Source: Paenibacillus dendritiformis (lineage in GTDB: Bacteria; Bacillota; Bacilli; Paenibacillales; Paenibacillaceae). Taken from it: a DNA stretch of 57,849 nt. The position numbers and the translations under genes are program-made. Shown in pieces: positions 18,410 to 27,617 of this stretch (positions within the stretch are counted from its first letter, which is position 1; the number at the start of each line of letters is the position of its first letter). Below the pieces are notes generated by a model that worked only from the letters and a program-made list of their open reading frames with translations, made no database searches and was not told where the DNA came from. The stretch is from contig NZ_LDIG01000096.1 in the NCBI RefSeq assembly GCF_015845845.1, positions 1 through 57,849 of the forward strand, written 5' to 3'.

Positions 18410-19696
18410 ATGACAATGCGGTGGATACGGAGCGTGTCGCTTCTTCTCTTCGCCTGCATCCTGCTCAGCGGGTGCGAATGGCTGCAGGATCCCAAATCGT
18501 TAATGAGTCCCCCCCGGCTTCCGGAGGATAAGGCAAAGATAATGACGATTATTTCCTCGCAAATGCCGAAGGGGGCCGAGATGTTGCGGCCAGCCAATGC
18601 CGAGGATGCCAGCCGCATAAGGCTCGCCGATCTGAACAATGACGGGCGGGCGGATACGGCCATCGTATTTTACGAGACGCCGGACAAGGATGTGCGGCTG
18701 CACGGACTCGTCTTCCATAGCGACGGAGAGACGTGGAACAAGGTGGTCGAGTTCGATGGGGTAGGCGTCAGCTTGGATCGGGTCGAGCTCGTGGATCTGA
18801 CCCATGACAACAAGCTGGATCTCGTCGTCGGCTATGGAGGCAGCGACAAGGATCTGAACAAAGGATTGGTCGTCTACACGTTCACGCAGGACGGCATCGT
18901 CAAAATATTCGAGCAGCCCTATTCCCAGTTCGTCATCGATGATCTGAACGGGGACGGGAAGAATCAGTTATACATCGTCAACAACCGACGCGAGATGCCG
19001 CCGGTGCTGACCATGTATGATTTCAAGGACGGGAAGATGGCCAAGCAGAATGAATTGACGCTGGACAAAGACGTGAATACGTATACGAACATGATTTCCG
19101 GCTATATCAGCAAGAACCAAAAAGGAATTGTGCTTGACGCAGTGGCCGGGGCCAATTACGGCGTAACGGATATTATCAAGTTGACACAGGATAATCAGCT
19201 CGTCTCTGTCCTGCCGGAAGAGATGGCGATCAAGCCGTATAACATCTCCAGCAGTGACATGAATGGAGACGGCATCATCGAGATTGCGATTCCCGAGAGG
19301 CCGCCGGGCTGGGATATTTATGCATCGTACGATGTTCCGTATTTCACGGGCTACTATCAGTGGGACGAGAAGAACGGGCTGAAGCTCGTCGAGAAGCAGT
19401 ACCGCGATTATCAGGATCGGTTCCAGCTGAAGCTGCCGAATTCGTGGTATGGCCGGGTAACGATTGATACGAAGTCGAAGAAGGATGAATATATCCGGTT
19501 TATGGACATGCATACGAATGAGACGCTGGCCGAGATCAAGTTTTTCAACCCGGAATTATGGGAGACGTACAAGGAGAAGTGGACCTATCTCAGCTCGTAT
19601 GGAGATACCATTATCGGGGTATTCAGCAAGGAGCCGCTGATGCTGAACAGAGGCACCCCGAAGATTCCGGATATCAACCGGGACAGCAATGAATGA
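18410..19696 (+). CDS. Lipoprotein with FG-GAP/VCBS-like repeats
   Basis: 428 residues from the ATG at 18410; a GTG at 18398 is an alternative. A signal peptide ends in a lipobox (LLSGC), so it should be anchored on the outer face of the membrane. Calcium-loop-like repeats follow: DLNNDGRAD, DLTHDNKLD, DLNGDGKNQ and DMNGDGIIE, as in integrin-like beta-propellers. It lies 19 bases before a response regulator and its kinase, suggesting a surface sensor or accessory for that two-component system. This role is inferred from gene order only. Confidence 0.8.
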   Translation: MTMRWIRSVSLLLFACILLSGCEWLQDPKSLMSPPRLPEDKAKIMTIISSQMPKGAEMLRPANAEDASRIRLADLNNDGRADTAIVFYETPDKDVRLHGLVFHSDGETWNKVVEFDGVGVSLDRVELVDLTHDNKLDLVVGYGGSDKDLNKGLVVYTFTQDGIVKIFEQPYSQFVIDDLNGDGKNQLYIVNNRREMPPVLTMYDFKDGKMAKQNELTLDKDVNTYTNMISGYISKNQKGIVLDAVAGANYGVTDIIKLTQDNQLVSVLPEEMAIKPYNISSSDMNGDGIIEIAIPERPPGWDIYASYDVPYFTGYYQWDEKNGLKLVEKQYRDYQDRFQLKLPNSWYGRVTIDTKSKKDEYIRFMDMHTNETLAEIKFFNPELWETYKEKWTYLSSYGDTIIGVFSKEPLMLNRGTPKIPDINRDSNE

Positions 19697-19715
19697 AAGA
19701 AGGAGACGGGAAGAG

Positions 19716-20417
19716 ATGACGAAGATACTCATTCTGGAAGATGAAGAATCGATTCGCAGCTTTATTGTCATCAACCTGAAGCGCAACGGATTTGATGTAG
19801 TCGAGGCTGCCAACGGCAACGATGCCTACCAAATTCTTGTGAACGACAATACGATTGATATTGCGCTGCTTGACGTGATGGTTCCGGGCATTGACGGCTT
19901 TGAGGTATGCCGCCGCGTCCGCCAGTTCAATGAGCGGATGGGCATCATTTTCCTGACGGCCAAGGTTCAGGAGCAGGATAAAGTATACGCGTTGTCGGTC
20001 GGTGCAGACGATCATGTGAGCAAGCCGTTCAGTCCGACGGAGCTGGTGGCCCGCATTCAGTCTCTCCTGCGCCGGGTCAACGCCTATCAGCAGCCTTCGC
20101 AGAAAGTCGTTTATCATTCGGGGCCGTTCACGCTCGATCTGATCGCGAAACGGTTCACGAAGCATAACCAACCGATTGATTTGACTCCGACGGAGTTCTC
20201 GCTGGTGCAGTTCTTCATGGAGAAGGAAGATATGACATTAAGCCGCGATGTGCTGCTTGATTATGTATGGGGCAAAGATTATATGGGCGATCCGAAGATT
20301 GTCGATGTGAATATCCGCCGCCTGCGGCAGAAAATCGAGGATGAGCCTTCGTCGCCTAAATATTTGGAAACAGTCTGGGGACATGGATATAAATGGAAAG
20401 GCTCCTCTTCATGCTAA
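19716..20417 (+). CDS. OmpR/PhoB-family response regulator
   Basis: 233 residues. Receiver domain with LILEDEES, the phospho-acceptor Asp53 in IALLDVMVPG, and Lys in VSKPFSP; the C-terminal winged helix ends VWGHGYKWKG. Start at 19716 after AAGGAGACGGGAAGAG; the open frame extends nine codons upstream. Its 3' end overlaps the kinase start by a few bases, so the two are translationally coupled. Confidence 0.93.
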   Translation: MTKILILEDEESIRSFIVINLKRNGFDVVEAANGNDAYQILVNDNTIDIALLDVMVPGIDGFEVCRRVRQFNERMGIIFLTAKVQEQDKVYALSVGADDHVSKPFSPTELVARIQSLLRRVNAYQQPSQKVVYHSGPFTLDLIAKRFTKHNQPIDLTPTEFSLVQFFMEKEDMTLSRDVLLDYVWGKDYMGDPKIVDVNIRRLRQKIEDEPSSPKYLETVWGHGYKWKGSSSC

Positions 20418-21838
20418 AGCCGGGAATTCGGCGTTCCGTAGTAATGCACTATTTTATCGTCGTGTTTTTGACGATGCTTATTTTGGAGGCGATATTTCTT
20501 ATCGCTGTCCGCTCCTATTATTATGATTCGATTTCTGCCCATATGTCGTCCCATTTGAGTGTGACGTCGTCCTTCTATCAGCCAGTTAACGCGGGCATCA
20601 ATACACAGGACAGAAGCTGGCTTCCTGTCCTGCTGAAGCAGTACAATTTGAAGACGGCGGAAGTGCAGATTCTGAGTCCGCAGGGCGAGGTGCTGATCTC
20701 GTCCAGCTACTTTCGGGTGGACAAGCCGGTCGCCACGGCTGACGTCATCAGCGCTCAGAGCGGCACGATGGGACAGTGGATCGGCAAGCAGCCGGGGACG
20801 GGGGAGGCGGTTATGTCGATCGCGTCCCCGATCTATGCGAAGGGAGATATCGTCTATATCGTCCGTCTGGTGACTTCGCTGGATTTGGTCAATGCGCGCA
20901 TTAACAGCATCGTGCTGCTGTCTGTTGTCATTTCGATCGCGGTTCTCATCGTCGTGCTCATCATCAGCATCGGCCTGGCGAATTCCATCGTGAAGCCGAT
21001 TAATGAGATTACGAGCGCTTCCGCTCAAATGGCGAAGGGGCGCTTCGATGTTCGCATCAAGGAAGAGTACAAGTATGAGATCGGCGAACTGGCCCGGACG
21101 CTCAACTTTATGGCTCATGAGATCGTCCGCAGCAATCAACTCAAGAACGACTTCGTCTCCTCGATCTCGCATGAGCTGCGAACGCCGCTTACCGGGATTA
21201 AGGGGTGGAGCGAGACGCTTCTCTCCGGACAGTTTAATGAAGAAGAGAGCAAGCTGGGGATGAACGTCATCCTGAAGGAGACCGACCGGCTTATCGGGCT
21301 GGTCGAGGAACTGCTTGATTTCTCGAAGCTCCAGGAGAACAAGCTGCAGTTCAACTGGTCGCCGGTCTGCCTGTCGGGCGTGCTGGAAGAGACGGTGCTG
21401 CAGGTAAAAATGAAAGCCGAGCAGAAGCAGATTCATATTGAAGTGCGTTCCCGCGGCGCGGAGCAGCCTATCTCCGGCGATGCGAACCGGCTGAAGCAGG
21501 TCTTTCTCAATCTGATCGACAATGCGGTGAAGTTCTCTCCGAATGAATCGGTAATTACGGTCCATTCGACGTGGGACGAGGACAAGGTGGTCGTGCGTAT
21601 CGTGGACCAGGGCATCGGCATCAGCAAGGAGCATTTGGCCAAAGTCATGGATAAGTTCTATCAGGTGAATCCGAGCCACGGCGGCACGGGCCTGGGCTTG
21701 GCCATTACGTACGAGCTGGTGAAGGCGCATCATGGCGACATGAGTATCGAGAGCAAGCCGGACGTGGGCACGACGGTGATTGTGACGCTGCCGATACATC
21801 AGCCGGCCGTAAGCGAACCGGAGGAAGAGAAGCAGTAA
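20411..21838 (+). CDS. Sensor histidine kinase
   Basis: 475 residues from the ATG at 20411 (an in-frame ATG at 20393 is also possible). Transmembrane helix, extracellular sensor of about 130 residues, second helix (IVLLSVVISIAVLIVVLIIS), HAMP linker, H-box SSISHELRTPLTGIKGW, and HATPase motifs N (NLIDNAVKF), G1 (DQGIGIS) and G2 (GGTGLGLAI). It pairs with the upstream regulator. A strong terminator follows. The signal is unknown; the upstream surface lipoprotein may contribute. Confidence 0.93.
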   Translation: MLKPGIRRSVVMHYFIVVFLTMLILEAIFLIAVRSYYYDSISAHMSSHLSVTSSFYQPVNAGINTQDRSWLPVLLKQYNLKTAEVQILSPQGEVLISSSYFRVDKPVATADVISAQSGTMGQWIGKQPGTGEAVMSIASPIYAKGDIVYIVRLVTSLDLVNARINSIVLLSVVISIAVLIVVLIISIGLANSIVKPINEITSASAQMAKGRFDVRIKEEYKYEIGELARTLNFMAHEIVRSNQLKNDFVSSISHELRTPLTGIKGWSETLLSGQFNEEESKLGMNVILKETDRLIGLVEELLDFSKLQENKLQFNWSPVCLSGVLEETVLQVKMKAEQKQIHIEVRSRGAEQPISGDANRLKQVFLNLIDNAVKFSPNESVITVHSTWDEDKVVVRIVDQGIGISKEHLAKVMDKFYQVNPSHGGTGLGLAITYELVKAHHGDMSIESKPDVGTTVIVTLPIHQPAVSEPEEEKQ

Positions 21839-21866
21839 TCCCATGACTTTTTGTATAAAAGAACAA

Positions 21867-21905
21867 GACTTTTGTATAGATGAACATATACAAAAGTCTT
21901 TTTTT
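21867..21905 (+). terminator. Terminator of the lipoprotein-RR-HK unit
   Basis: GACTTTTGTATA (21867-21878) pairs perfectly with TATACAAAAGTC (21887-21898) and is followed by seven Ts. A near-copy of the left arm at 21845 could form an alternative stem. Confidence 0.9.
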
Positions 21906-22089
21906 ATGGAAAATGGAAGATATGATATCTATGTTCGACAAATCATACTATAATGAGATCGAACTTCATCGCAGGAAATGTCGCAAATCATCGCTTCATG
22001 TCATTGTCCAAGATTGTAATCCGTTAGTATTTAGAGACTGGGCTCTGGCGGGGCAGAAATGAGAGCCGCCGAGCCAAACGGAGGCTGTT

Positions 22090-23946
22090 ATGTTACGGAC
22101 GATTCACCGGCAGATGATGGTCCGCATCGTTGTGACCGTGATTGCCGCACTTGCTGTCATTTCATTTTTCTCCCATCAGGCGGTACAATCAATTATTCAG
22201 CGAAATATGACAGAGAATTATTTGAATCAGGTGAAGCTGGCTGCGAACGAAGTGGATTCGGCACTGCTTCATCACAAGAAGTCGGTAGAAACGTTTTCCC
22301 GTTTTATTCGCGAGCTGTACCGGCTGTCGGATGACGTGCAGGCCGACGTCAGGAGCGCAACGAGGCTCTTTGCGGGCAGCCCCAACAAATTCGTCAACGG
22401 CTACTGGTTCACGGCGCAGTCGAATTATCGCAACCAGGGGAAGTATTTCATCTGGTACGGATATGACAAGAATGGCAGGCCTGTCGAGATGAAGAGCGGA
22501 CAGCATATCGATGCCTCTTCGCCCGTCTACGAGAGCGATTCGCGCTTCGATTACTATCATGGGGCAGTGAAGAGCGGGAGGACGCATATTACCGCCCCTT
22601 TTATCGATCCGTTTACGCATCAGCCCATGCTGTCCATCAGTACCCCCGTCTACGACGAGGAGGAGCTGCTGCTGGGCGTGGCCGGCATTGACATTCATTA
22701 CAACGATTTGCAGCAGGTCGGCTTGCGGCTCAGTTTCCATCCGGACAGCAAGACCTTGCTCATTACGAGAGAAGGGGATCTGCTCTACGACCCGGATGAG
22801 CGGCAAACGATCTTCGCCAATCTGTACCGTGACTTCGACGAAGATTTGATCCCGATTTTCGAGCAGGTCAAAAAAGATATCGAGCAGACCGCAGAGACGA
22901 CATCCATGACCCGATATCAGGATACGAAAATGATTGTCTTTACAGTGGGCTTGAAGGAAGCGGACTGGATTGCGATGATTATGCTCCCGGCCGCGGTAAT
23001 CGACTCCGTTCTTTACCGCGTCGCTTGGGTGACGTTCGGCACCTTCACGCTGGTTGCGGTTGTCGTCGCACTGCTTCTGCATATGTGGATTCGCCGTCTC
23101 ATCCATCGGCCTTTGCGCAGTCTGGTCGATGCCTCGTCCCGGCTTGCGAGAGGGGATTACAATGTGCGGGTGGAGCATGATCAGCATAATGAATTCCGGC
23201 TGCTTAGCGAGCATATGAACCGGATGACCGATTCGCTACACAAGCAAGTGCAGCTCGAGCAGGAGATGAAGCGAATGGGCGCCTTGAAGGTTGTGGGCGA
23301 GATGGCGGCGGCTATCAGCCATGAGATACGCAACCCGTTGACGACGGTCAAAGGGTTTCTGCAGCTGCTCCGAAGCAAACCGGAGCATGCCAAGGAGCAT
23401 GTTTATTTCGATACGATGATGGAAGAGATCGAGCGTGCGAACTCCATCATTACGGAATATTTGACCCTGGCTCAGCACAAAGTCGTCGAATTCCGCAAGC
23501 AATCATTGAATGAGGTGATTACTCATATTTATCCGCTCGTCCAGGCGGCGGCAACGACGGATTGTCAGGAGATCCGGCTTGAGCTCAATCCGGTGCCGGA
23601 ATTCGATATGGATGAAAAAGAAATTCGCCAGCTGCTGCACAATCTGATCCGCAACGGGCTGGAAGCGATGGAAGCAAATCAGACACTGACCGTTCGGACC
23701 TGGCATGATGAGCACGCAATACATCTTGAGGTCGAGGATGAAGGACCTGGCTTCGATTCCGCGGTATTGCAGTCGCCGGGAACCCCTTTCCTGACCACGA
23801 AAGCGGGCGGAACCGGCTTGGGGTTGTCCATCTGCTACCGTATCGTGCATCGTCATGGGGGGAGCATGGAAATCTCCTCCGTTCCGGGCAAGACACTTAT
23901 ACATATCCGGTTTCCGCTTATTCCAGAGAAGCCTGCTGCTCAGTAA
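22090..23946 (+). CDS. Sporulation/NtrB-type sensor histidine kinase with Cache domain
   Basis: 618 residues. Helix 1, then an extracellular dCache-type sensor of about 260 residues (contains PMLSISTPVYDEEELLLGVAGIDI split over two strands), helix 2 (VTFGTFTLVAVVVALLL), HAMP, H-box AAAISHEIRNPLTTVKGF, N box NLIRNGLEAM, and G2 GGTGLGLSICYRI. H-box and ATPase resemble KinA-E and NtrB-like kinases of endospore formers. No response regulator is adjacent, as for phosphorelay orphan kinases. Ribosome site GGAGGC. Confidence 0.88.
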   Translation: MLRTIHRQMMVRIVVTVIAALAVISFFSHQAVQSIIQRNMTENYLNQVKLAANEVDSALLHHKKSVETFSRFIRELYRLSDDVQADVRSATRLFAGSPNKFVNGYWFTAQSNYRNQGKYFIWYGYDKNGRPVEMKSGQHIDASSPVYESDSRFDYYHGAVKSGRTHITAPFIDPFTHQPMLSISTPVYDEEELLLGVAGIDIHYNDLQQVGLRLSFHPDSKTLLITREGDLLYDPDERQTIFANLYRDFDEDLIPIFEQVKKDIEQTAETTSMTRYQDTKMIVFTVGLKEADWIAMIMLPAAVIDSVLYRVAWVTFGTFTLVAVVVALLLHMWIRRLIHRPLRSLVDASSRLARGDYNVRVEHDQHNEFRLLSEHMNRMTDSLHKQVQLEQEMKRMGALKVVGEMAAAISHEIRNPLTTVKGFLQLLRSKPEHAKEHVYFDTMMEEIERANSIITEYLTLAQHKVVEFRKQSLNEVITHIYPLVQAAATTDCQEIRLELNPVPEFDMDEKEIRQLLHNLIRNGLEAMEANQTLTVRTWHDEHAIHLEVEDEGPGFDSAVLQSPGTPFLTTKAGGTGLGLSICYRIVHRHGGSMEISSVPGKTLIHIRFPLIPEKPAAQ

Positions 23947-23953
23947 AGGAGAG

Positions 23954-23997
23954 CGACGGGGAGCGCGTGTTCAATAACATGTTCTTCCCGTCGTTTT
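23954..23997 (+). terminator. Terminator after the Cache kinase
   Basis: CGACGGG pairs with CCCGTCG across a partly paired loop, followed by TTTTAT. Confidence 0.7.
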
Positions 23998-24357
23998 ATA
24001 CGTAAATATATACATGATTATACATATTGGATCATTCAGTCACATAAGCTTTGGAATAGAAATGAATATTCCAAAAAATAGAGCACAAGCGGCACAGGAA
24101 AGGGATGATGCTGCCCATAAAGGGAGAAAAAAGATGGCCGGCCTGTCGAATTTATACAAAAAATGAGGTGTTCATTGCGGGAATGAAGAAAAAAATATGA
24201 ATTTCCAGTTATAGTTAAACAGTTGGATGAAAAACAGAAAATGTGCACATTTTAGTAATAATGCGGTTGCCTAGCAACAATTGACCACCGTTTATTTGTT
24301 CAATTGGTGAATTCTCCCGGAAAAATGGCCATTCCAGCATTTTTTTGTTCTGAACCA
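23998..24357. other. AT-rich intergenic region, no gene seen
   Basis: About 360 bases with low GC and no supported ORF. It holds a copy pair of CAATTG flanking ACCACCG...GTT at 24278-24306, possibly an operator for the downstream transporter. No known riboswitch or T-box motif was recognised. Confidence 0.5.
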
Positions 24358-24386
24358 TTGTATATCTATACATCATCATGTATAAT
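24358..24386 (+). promoter_or_regulatory. Promoter of the amino-acid ABC operon
   Basis: TTGTAT (24358-24363), a 17-base spacer and a perfect TATAAT (24381-24386), about 67 bases before the first gene. Confidence 0.7.
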
Positions 24387-24452
24387 TGGGAACGACCGAA
24401 ATCCTCCTATCATGGGAAGGAAGGATAATCAGAGAAGTGGGGATGAAGTATA

Positions 24453-25241
24453 GTGAGAACAATGAAGATTTTAGCGGTATGTACGCTATTAATGGCCATC
24501 CTGGTTGGCTGCGGAGCCAAAGGAGATAGTTATGATAATATTATGAGCAAAAAGACGCTCGTTGTCGGCGTCAGCGCCGATTATCCGCCATTCGAGTTCC
24601 ACAAGACGATTAACGGCAAGGATGAAATTGTCGGGTTCGATATCGACTTGGCGAACGAGATTGCGAAGGATTTGGGCGTTGAGATGAAAATTGAAGATAT
24701 GAAGTTTGAATCTCTCATTGGGGCGCTGAATTCGGACAAGCTGGATATGGTCATTTCGGGAATGGATCCTGATCCGGAGCGGGCCAAGGCGGTTGACTTC
24801 TCCGATCCGTACTACGTGGCTGAGGCAGGCGTTATCGTGCGTGCCGCGGACAAGGACAAGTACAAGACGCCGGAAGATCTGAAAGGGAAGAAGATCGGGG
24901 TTCAGAAAGGTTCGACTTTCGAGAAGGTCGTGACACAGATTCCTGAAGCCCAGCCTGAATTGCTGTCCAAGGTAAGCGATCTTGTGTTGGCGCTGGAGTC
25001 GAACCGAATCGAGGCGGTCATCGTTGAGAAGCCGGTCGCGAAGGCTTATGCCTCGAACCGTCCTGAACTGGAGATGTCGGATGCAGTGCTTCAGCCGGCG
25101 AGCGATGGCTATGTCATCGGCTTCCGCAAAGGCAGTCCAAAGATGGTCGAAGCCGCGAACAAGACGATTGCCCGCCTGAAATCGGAGGGCAAGCTGGACG
25201 AGTTCATTACGAAGGCGACCCAGATGGCGGAAGAGCAATAA
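24453..25241 (+). CDS. Polar amino-acid ABC transporter, substrate-binding lipoprotein
   Basis: 262 residues from the GTG at 24453 (an ATG at 24462 is an alternative). Signal peptide with lipobox LVGCG, then an SBP family 3 fold: VGVSADYPPFEF, GFDIDLANEIAKDLGV, MVISGMDPDPERAKAVDFSDPY and KIGVQKGSTFE. The pattern with an Asp-rich pocket is typical for arginine/glutamine binders such as ArtP or GlnH; the exact ligand is undetermined. First gene of a three-gene importer. Confidence 0.92.
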   Translation: MRTMKILAVCTLLMAILVGCGAKGDSYDNIMSKKTLVVGVSADYPPFEFHKTINGKDEIVGFDIDLANEIAKDLGVEMKIEDMKFESLIGALNSDKLDMVISGMDPDPERAKAVDFSDPYYVAEAGVIVRAADKDKYKTPEDLKGKKIGVQKGSTFEKVVTQIPEAQPELLSKVSDLVLALESNRIEAVIVEKPVAKAYASNRPELEMSDAVLQPASDGYVIGFRKGSPKMVEAANKTIARLKSEGKLDEFITKATQMAEEQ

Positions 25242-25333
25242 TGCCCGATACACACGGGGAGAAAGAGGCGGCGCAAGCCGCTCTTTTTCGTTCCGACACA
25301 TGACAGGCAGAGATTGGAAAGGGGAAGAGGCTG

Positions 25334-25999
25334 TTGTTGGACTGGCTCTCTATGCTATGGGACTATAAATGGGATTATTTATCAGGAGCCGAGATTACGG
25401 TGCTGCTCTCGCTGGTGGCGGTGCTCGCCGGCTTCGTGCTTGGCATTATTATTGTATTGATGCGGATCGGGCCGTTCAAGCCGTTGAACTGGTTCGCGGT
25501 CGTCTATATCGAGCTGCTTCGCGGCACGCCGCTGCTGGTGCAATTATTTATTATTCATTTCGGACTGGCGCAGTTCGGCATCGAGTTCAGCAAATTCACA
25601 TCCGGCGCCATCGCCGTCTCGATTAATAGCTCGGCTTATTTGGCGGAAATTTTCCGTTCAGGTATCCAGGCGGTGGACAAAGGGCAGGCCGAAGCGGCAC
25701 GTTCCCTTGGCATGACCAAAGGCATGACGATGCGATATATTATTTTGCCGCAGGCATTCCGTACGGTCATTCCGGCGATTGGGAACGAGTTCGTCACCAT
25801 TATCAAGGAGAGCTCGATTGTCAGCCTGATCGGAATCGCGGACATTATGTTCCAGACGGATATTATCCGCAGCAAGACGTATACGGCTATGGGACCGCTC
25901 CTTGGAGCAGCCATGATGTACCTCGTGTTGACGATTCCATTGTCGAAGGCAATCGGCCTGCTGGAAAGGAAGTTGAAAAAGAATGATCGAAATTCGTGA
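25334..25999 (+). CDS. Amino-acid ABC transporter permease
   Basis: 221 residues, TTG start at 25334 or 25337 after AAAGGGGAAGAGG. About five membrane segments; the ATPase-docking EAA loop reads [26 protein letters not shown]. HisM/GlnP family. It overlaps the ATPase gene by 17 bases. Confidence 0.92.
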   Translation: MLDWLSMLWDYKWDYLSGAEITVLLSLVAVLAGFVLGIIIVLMRIGPFKPLNWFAVVYIELLRGTPLLVQLFIIHFGLAQFGIEFSKFTSGAIAVSINSSAYLAEIFRSGIQAVDKGQAEAARSLGMTKGMTMRYIILPQAFRTVIPAIGNEFVTIIKESSIVSLIGIADIMFQTDIIRSKTYTAMGPLLGAAMMYLVLTIPLSKAIGLLERKLKKNDRNS

Positions 26000-26705
26000 C
26001 CTGCATAAATCGTACGGAGAGCTGAGCATTTTGAATGGCTTGAACATGACGATCGAGCAAGGGGAAGTCGTCGTTGTTATCGGCCCTAGCGGCTCGGGCA
26101 AGAGCACCTTTCTCCGCTGTCTCAATCTGCTGGAGACGCCGACCGCAGGCGATATTTTGTTCGAAGGCATGAAAATTAATGACAAAAAGCATGATATTAA
26201 CGCAACTCGCGCAAAAATGGGCATGGTCTTCCAATCCTTCAACCTGTTCCCGCATATGTCGGTGATGGATAACATTACGCTGGCTCCGATTAAAGTGATA
26301 GGGAAGAGCAAGGCGGAAGCGGAGACGACCGCAATGGCGCTTTTGAAGAAGGTCGGATTGGCGGACAAGGCATCCGCATACCCAGATCAGTTGTCCGGCG
26401 GACAGAAGCAGCGGATTGCGATTGCGCGGGCATTGGCGATGGAGCCGCATGTCATGCTGTTTGACGAGCCGACATCCGCCCTCGATCCCGAGATGGTCGG
26501 CGAAGTGCTGGAAGTGATGAAATCACTCGCCCGAGACGGGATGACGATGGTTATCGTCACGCATGAGATGGGATTCGCGCGCGAGGTCGGGGACCGCATC
26601 GTCTTCATGGATGGCGGGCATATCGTCGAGCAGGGACCTCCGCAGCAGTTGTTTTCGGCGCCCCAGCACCCCCGCACACAGGAATTCCTCGGACAGGTTC
26701 TGTAG
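25983..26705 (+). CDS. Amino-acid ABC transporter ATPase (GlnQ/ArtM type)
   Basis: 240 residues. Walker [10 protein letters not shown] at about 33-41, Q-loop [12 protein letters not shown], signature [15 protein letters not shown], Walker [15 protein letters not shown]-loop [11 protein letters not shown]. The ATG lies inside the permease 3' end, so translation is coupled. A terminator closes the operon. Confidence 0.94.
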   Translation: MIEIRDLHKSYGELSILNGLNMTIEQGEVVVVIGPSGSGKSTFLRCLNLLETPTAGDILFEGMKINDKKHDINATRAKMGMVFQSFNLFPHMSVMDNITLAPIKVIGKSKAEAETTAMALLKKVGLADKASAYPDQLSGGQKQRIAIARALAMEPHVMLFDEPTSALDPEMVGEVLEVMKSLARDGMTMVIVTHEMGFAREVGDRIVFMDGGHIVEQGPPQQLFSAPQHPRTQEFLGQVL

Positions 26706-26773
26706 ATGCTCGTGAACCGGCAGAACTAAACATAGATGGAGAGGGAGAACGATCGATCGCTCCAAGGTCGCTG

Positions 26774-26800
26774 CCAGTCGGAACTTCCGGCTGGTTTTTT
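26774..26800 (+). terminator. Terminator of the amino-acid ABC operon
   Basis: CCAGTCGG pairs with CCGGCTGG (one G-U) around AACTT, followed by six Ts. Confidence 0.88.
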
Positions 26801-26894
26801 GTATAGAGGCCACCAATAAATAAATATATTACGTTCCTCAACCTGTGAAAATGAAGCTCCGTAAATAACCCCACGTTTCCCACAGTAATTCCCT

Positions 26895-27207
26895 TGCCTT
26901 TATGTACATTATCCCAATGGAGCAGGCAGCGGAAGAATCCGTGCCGGTTTCTTATAAGTATTATCCCAATCGAGCAGGTATCTAAAGACTCTTTTTGTTC
27001 TCTTATGAGCAGTATCCCCATCAAGCAGGAGAAAAAGGTTCAGGAGAATTGTCCCATGGACACTGGGATCTTATTCGCTGAAGCTGTCCATAGCAGGGAA
27101 ACCTGACAAATGGGGAGAGTGACCCAAAGGCTGCAAGACACCTCACCGCCGGGGGGGAGGCGACAGACAGCGAGACACCAAGTGGAGCGGGGGAGATTGC
27201 TAAAAAG
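26895..27207. repeat. Degenerate intergenic repeat, locus B: rightward then leftward copies
   Basis: Three plus-strand copies with TATCCC at 26909, 26961 and 27012 (steps of 52 and 51 bases), each carrying CTTAT, TATCCC and AGCAGG in order. Then two minus-strand copies at 27130-27096 (CACTCTCCCCATTTGTCAGG) and 27207-27185 (AGCAATCTCCCCCGCTCC). They match the locus C core. No gene is supported in 26706-27617. Confidence 0.6.
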
Positions 27208-27438
27208 CGGCGAGGCAATCAGTAGATTGGGGTTGTCCAATAATAGGAAGGGCCAATACTGTTTACAAATTTGTAATCTATGATATAGTAGTAATCGCTG
27301 GTTACAATTTTGTTACATACCTGTTCCCTTTTGAACCGGATGAAGCGCTTTTATACGTTATTTTGGTCCAGTTTGTTGGTTAAAGAGACATGTTATTGTT
27401 TGCTTGCCATTAACGCATGCGCATAGGTTACAAAATTG

Positions 27439-27447
27439 TGATATGAT
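27439..27447 (+). promoter_or_regulatory. Extended -10 promoter of the riboswitch transcript
   Basis: TG-A-TATGAT (TG at 27439, TATGAT at 27442-27447), ending just before the riboswitch. No good -35 is seen, which an extended -10 can compensate for. Confidence 0.5.
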
Positions 27448-27451
27448 GCAC

Positions 27452-27598
27452 TTCGAGCCGAACATAGTACGGGGGATGATTGACCGGTGTTCATTTCGTA
27501 ACGGGATGAGCGCCTTGGGGTGAATCAGAGCTGGCGGATCGCCAGCATGTAGGGTACTCCTTGACCCGAATCCGACAACTAACCTCGCAGGCTATCTT
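27452..27598 (+). ncRNA. Cyclic di-AMP riboswitch (ydaO/yuaA class)
   Basis: Contains the conserved blocks of the ydaO motif in order: CGAGCCGAACATAGTACGGG, TGGGGTGAATC, TAGGGTACTCCTTGACCCG, and CCGACAACTAACCTCGCAGG. This aptamer is known to switch genes for wall hydrolases, ion and osmolyte transport off at high c-di-AMP. The next ribosome site (AAGGAGG) starts one or two bases after the aptamer. I see no separate terminator before the gene, so control may act on translation or on a co-transcriptional fold. Confidence 0.95.
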
Positions 27599-27617
27599 AA
27601 GGAGGAACATACACCAT

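Noticed and set aside
23998-24452. Search for a T-box or SAM riboswitch before the amino-acid ABC operon
   Set aside because: Neither the T-box core (GGTGGTACCGCG-like) nor other aptamer blocks are present; only a sigma-A promoter was found.
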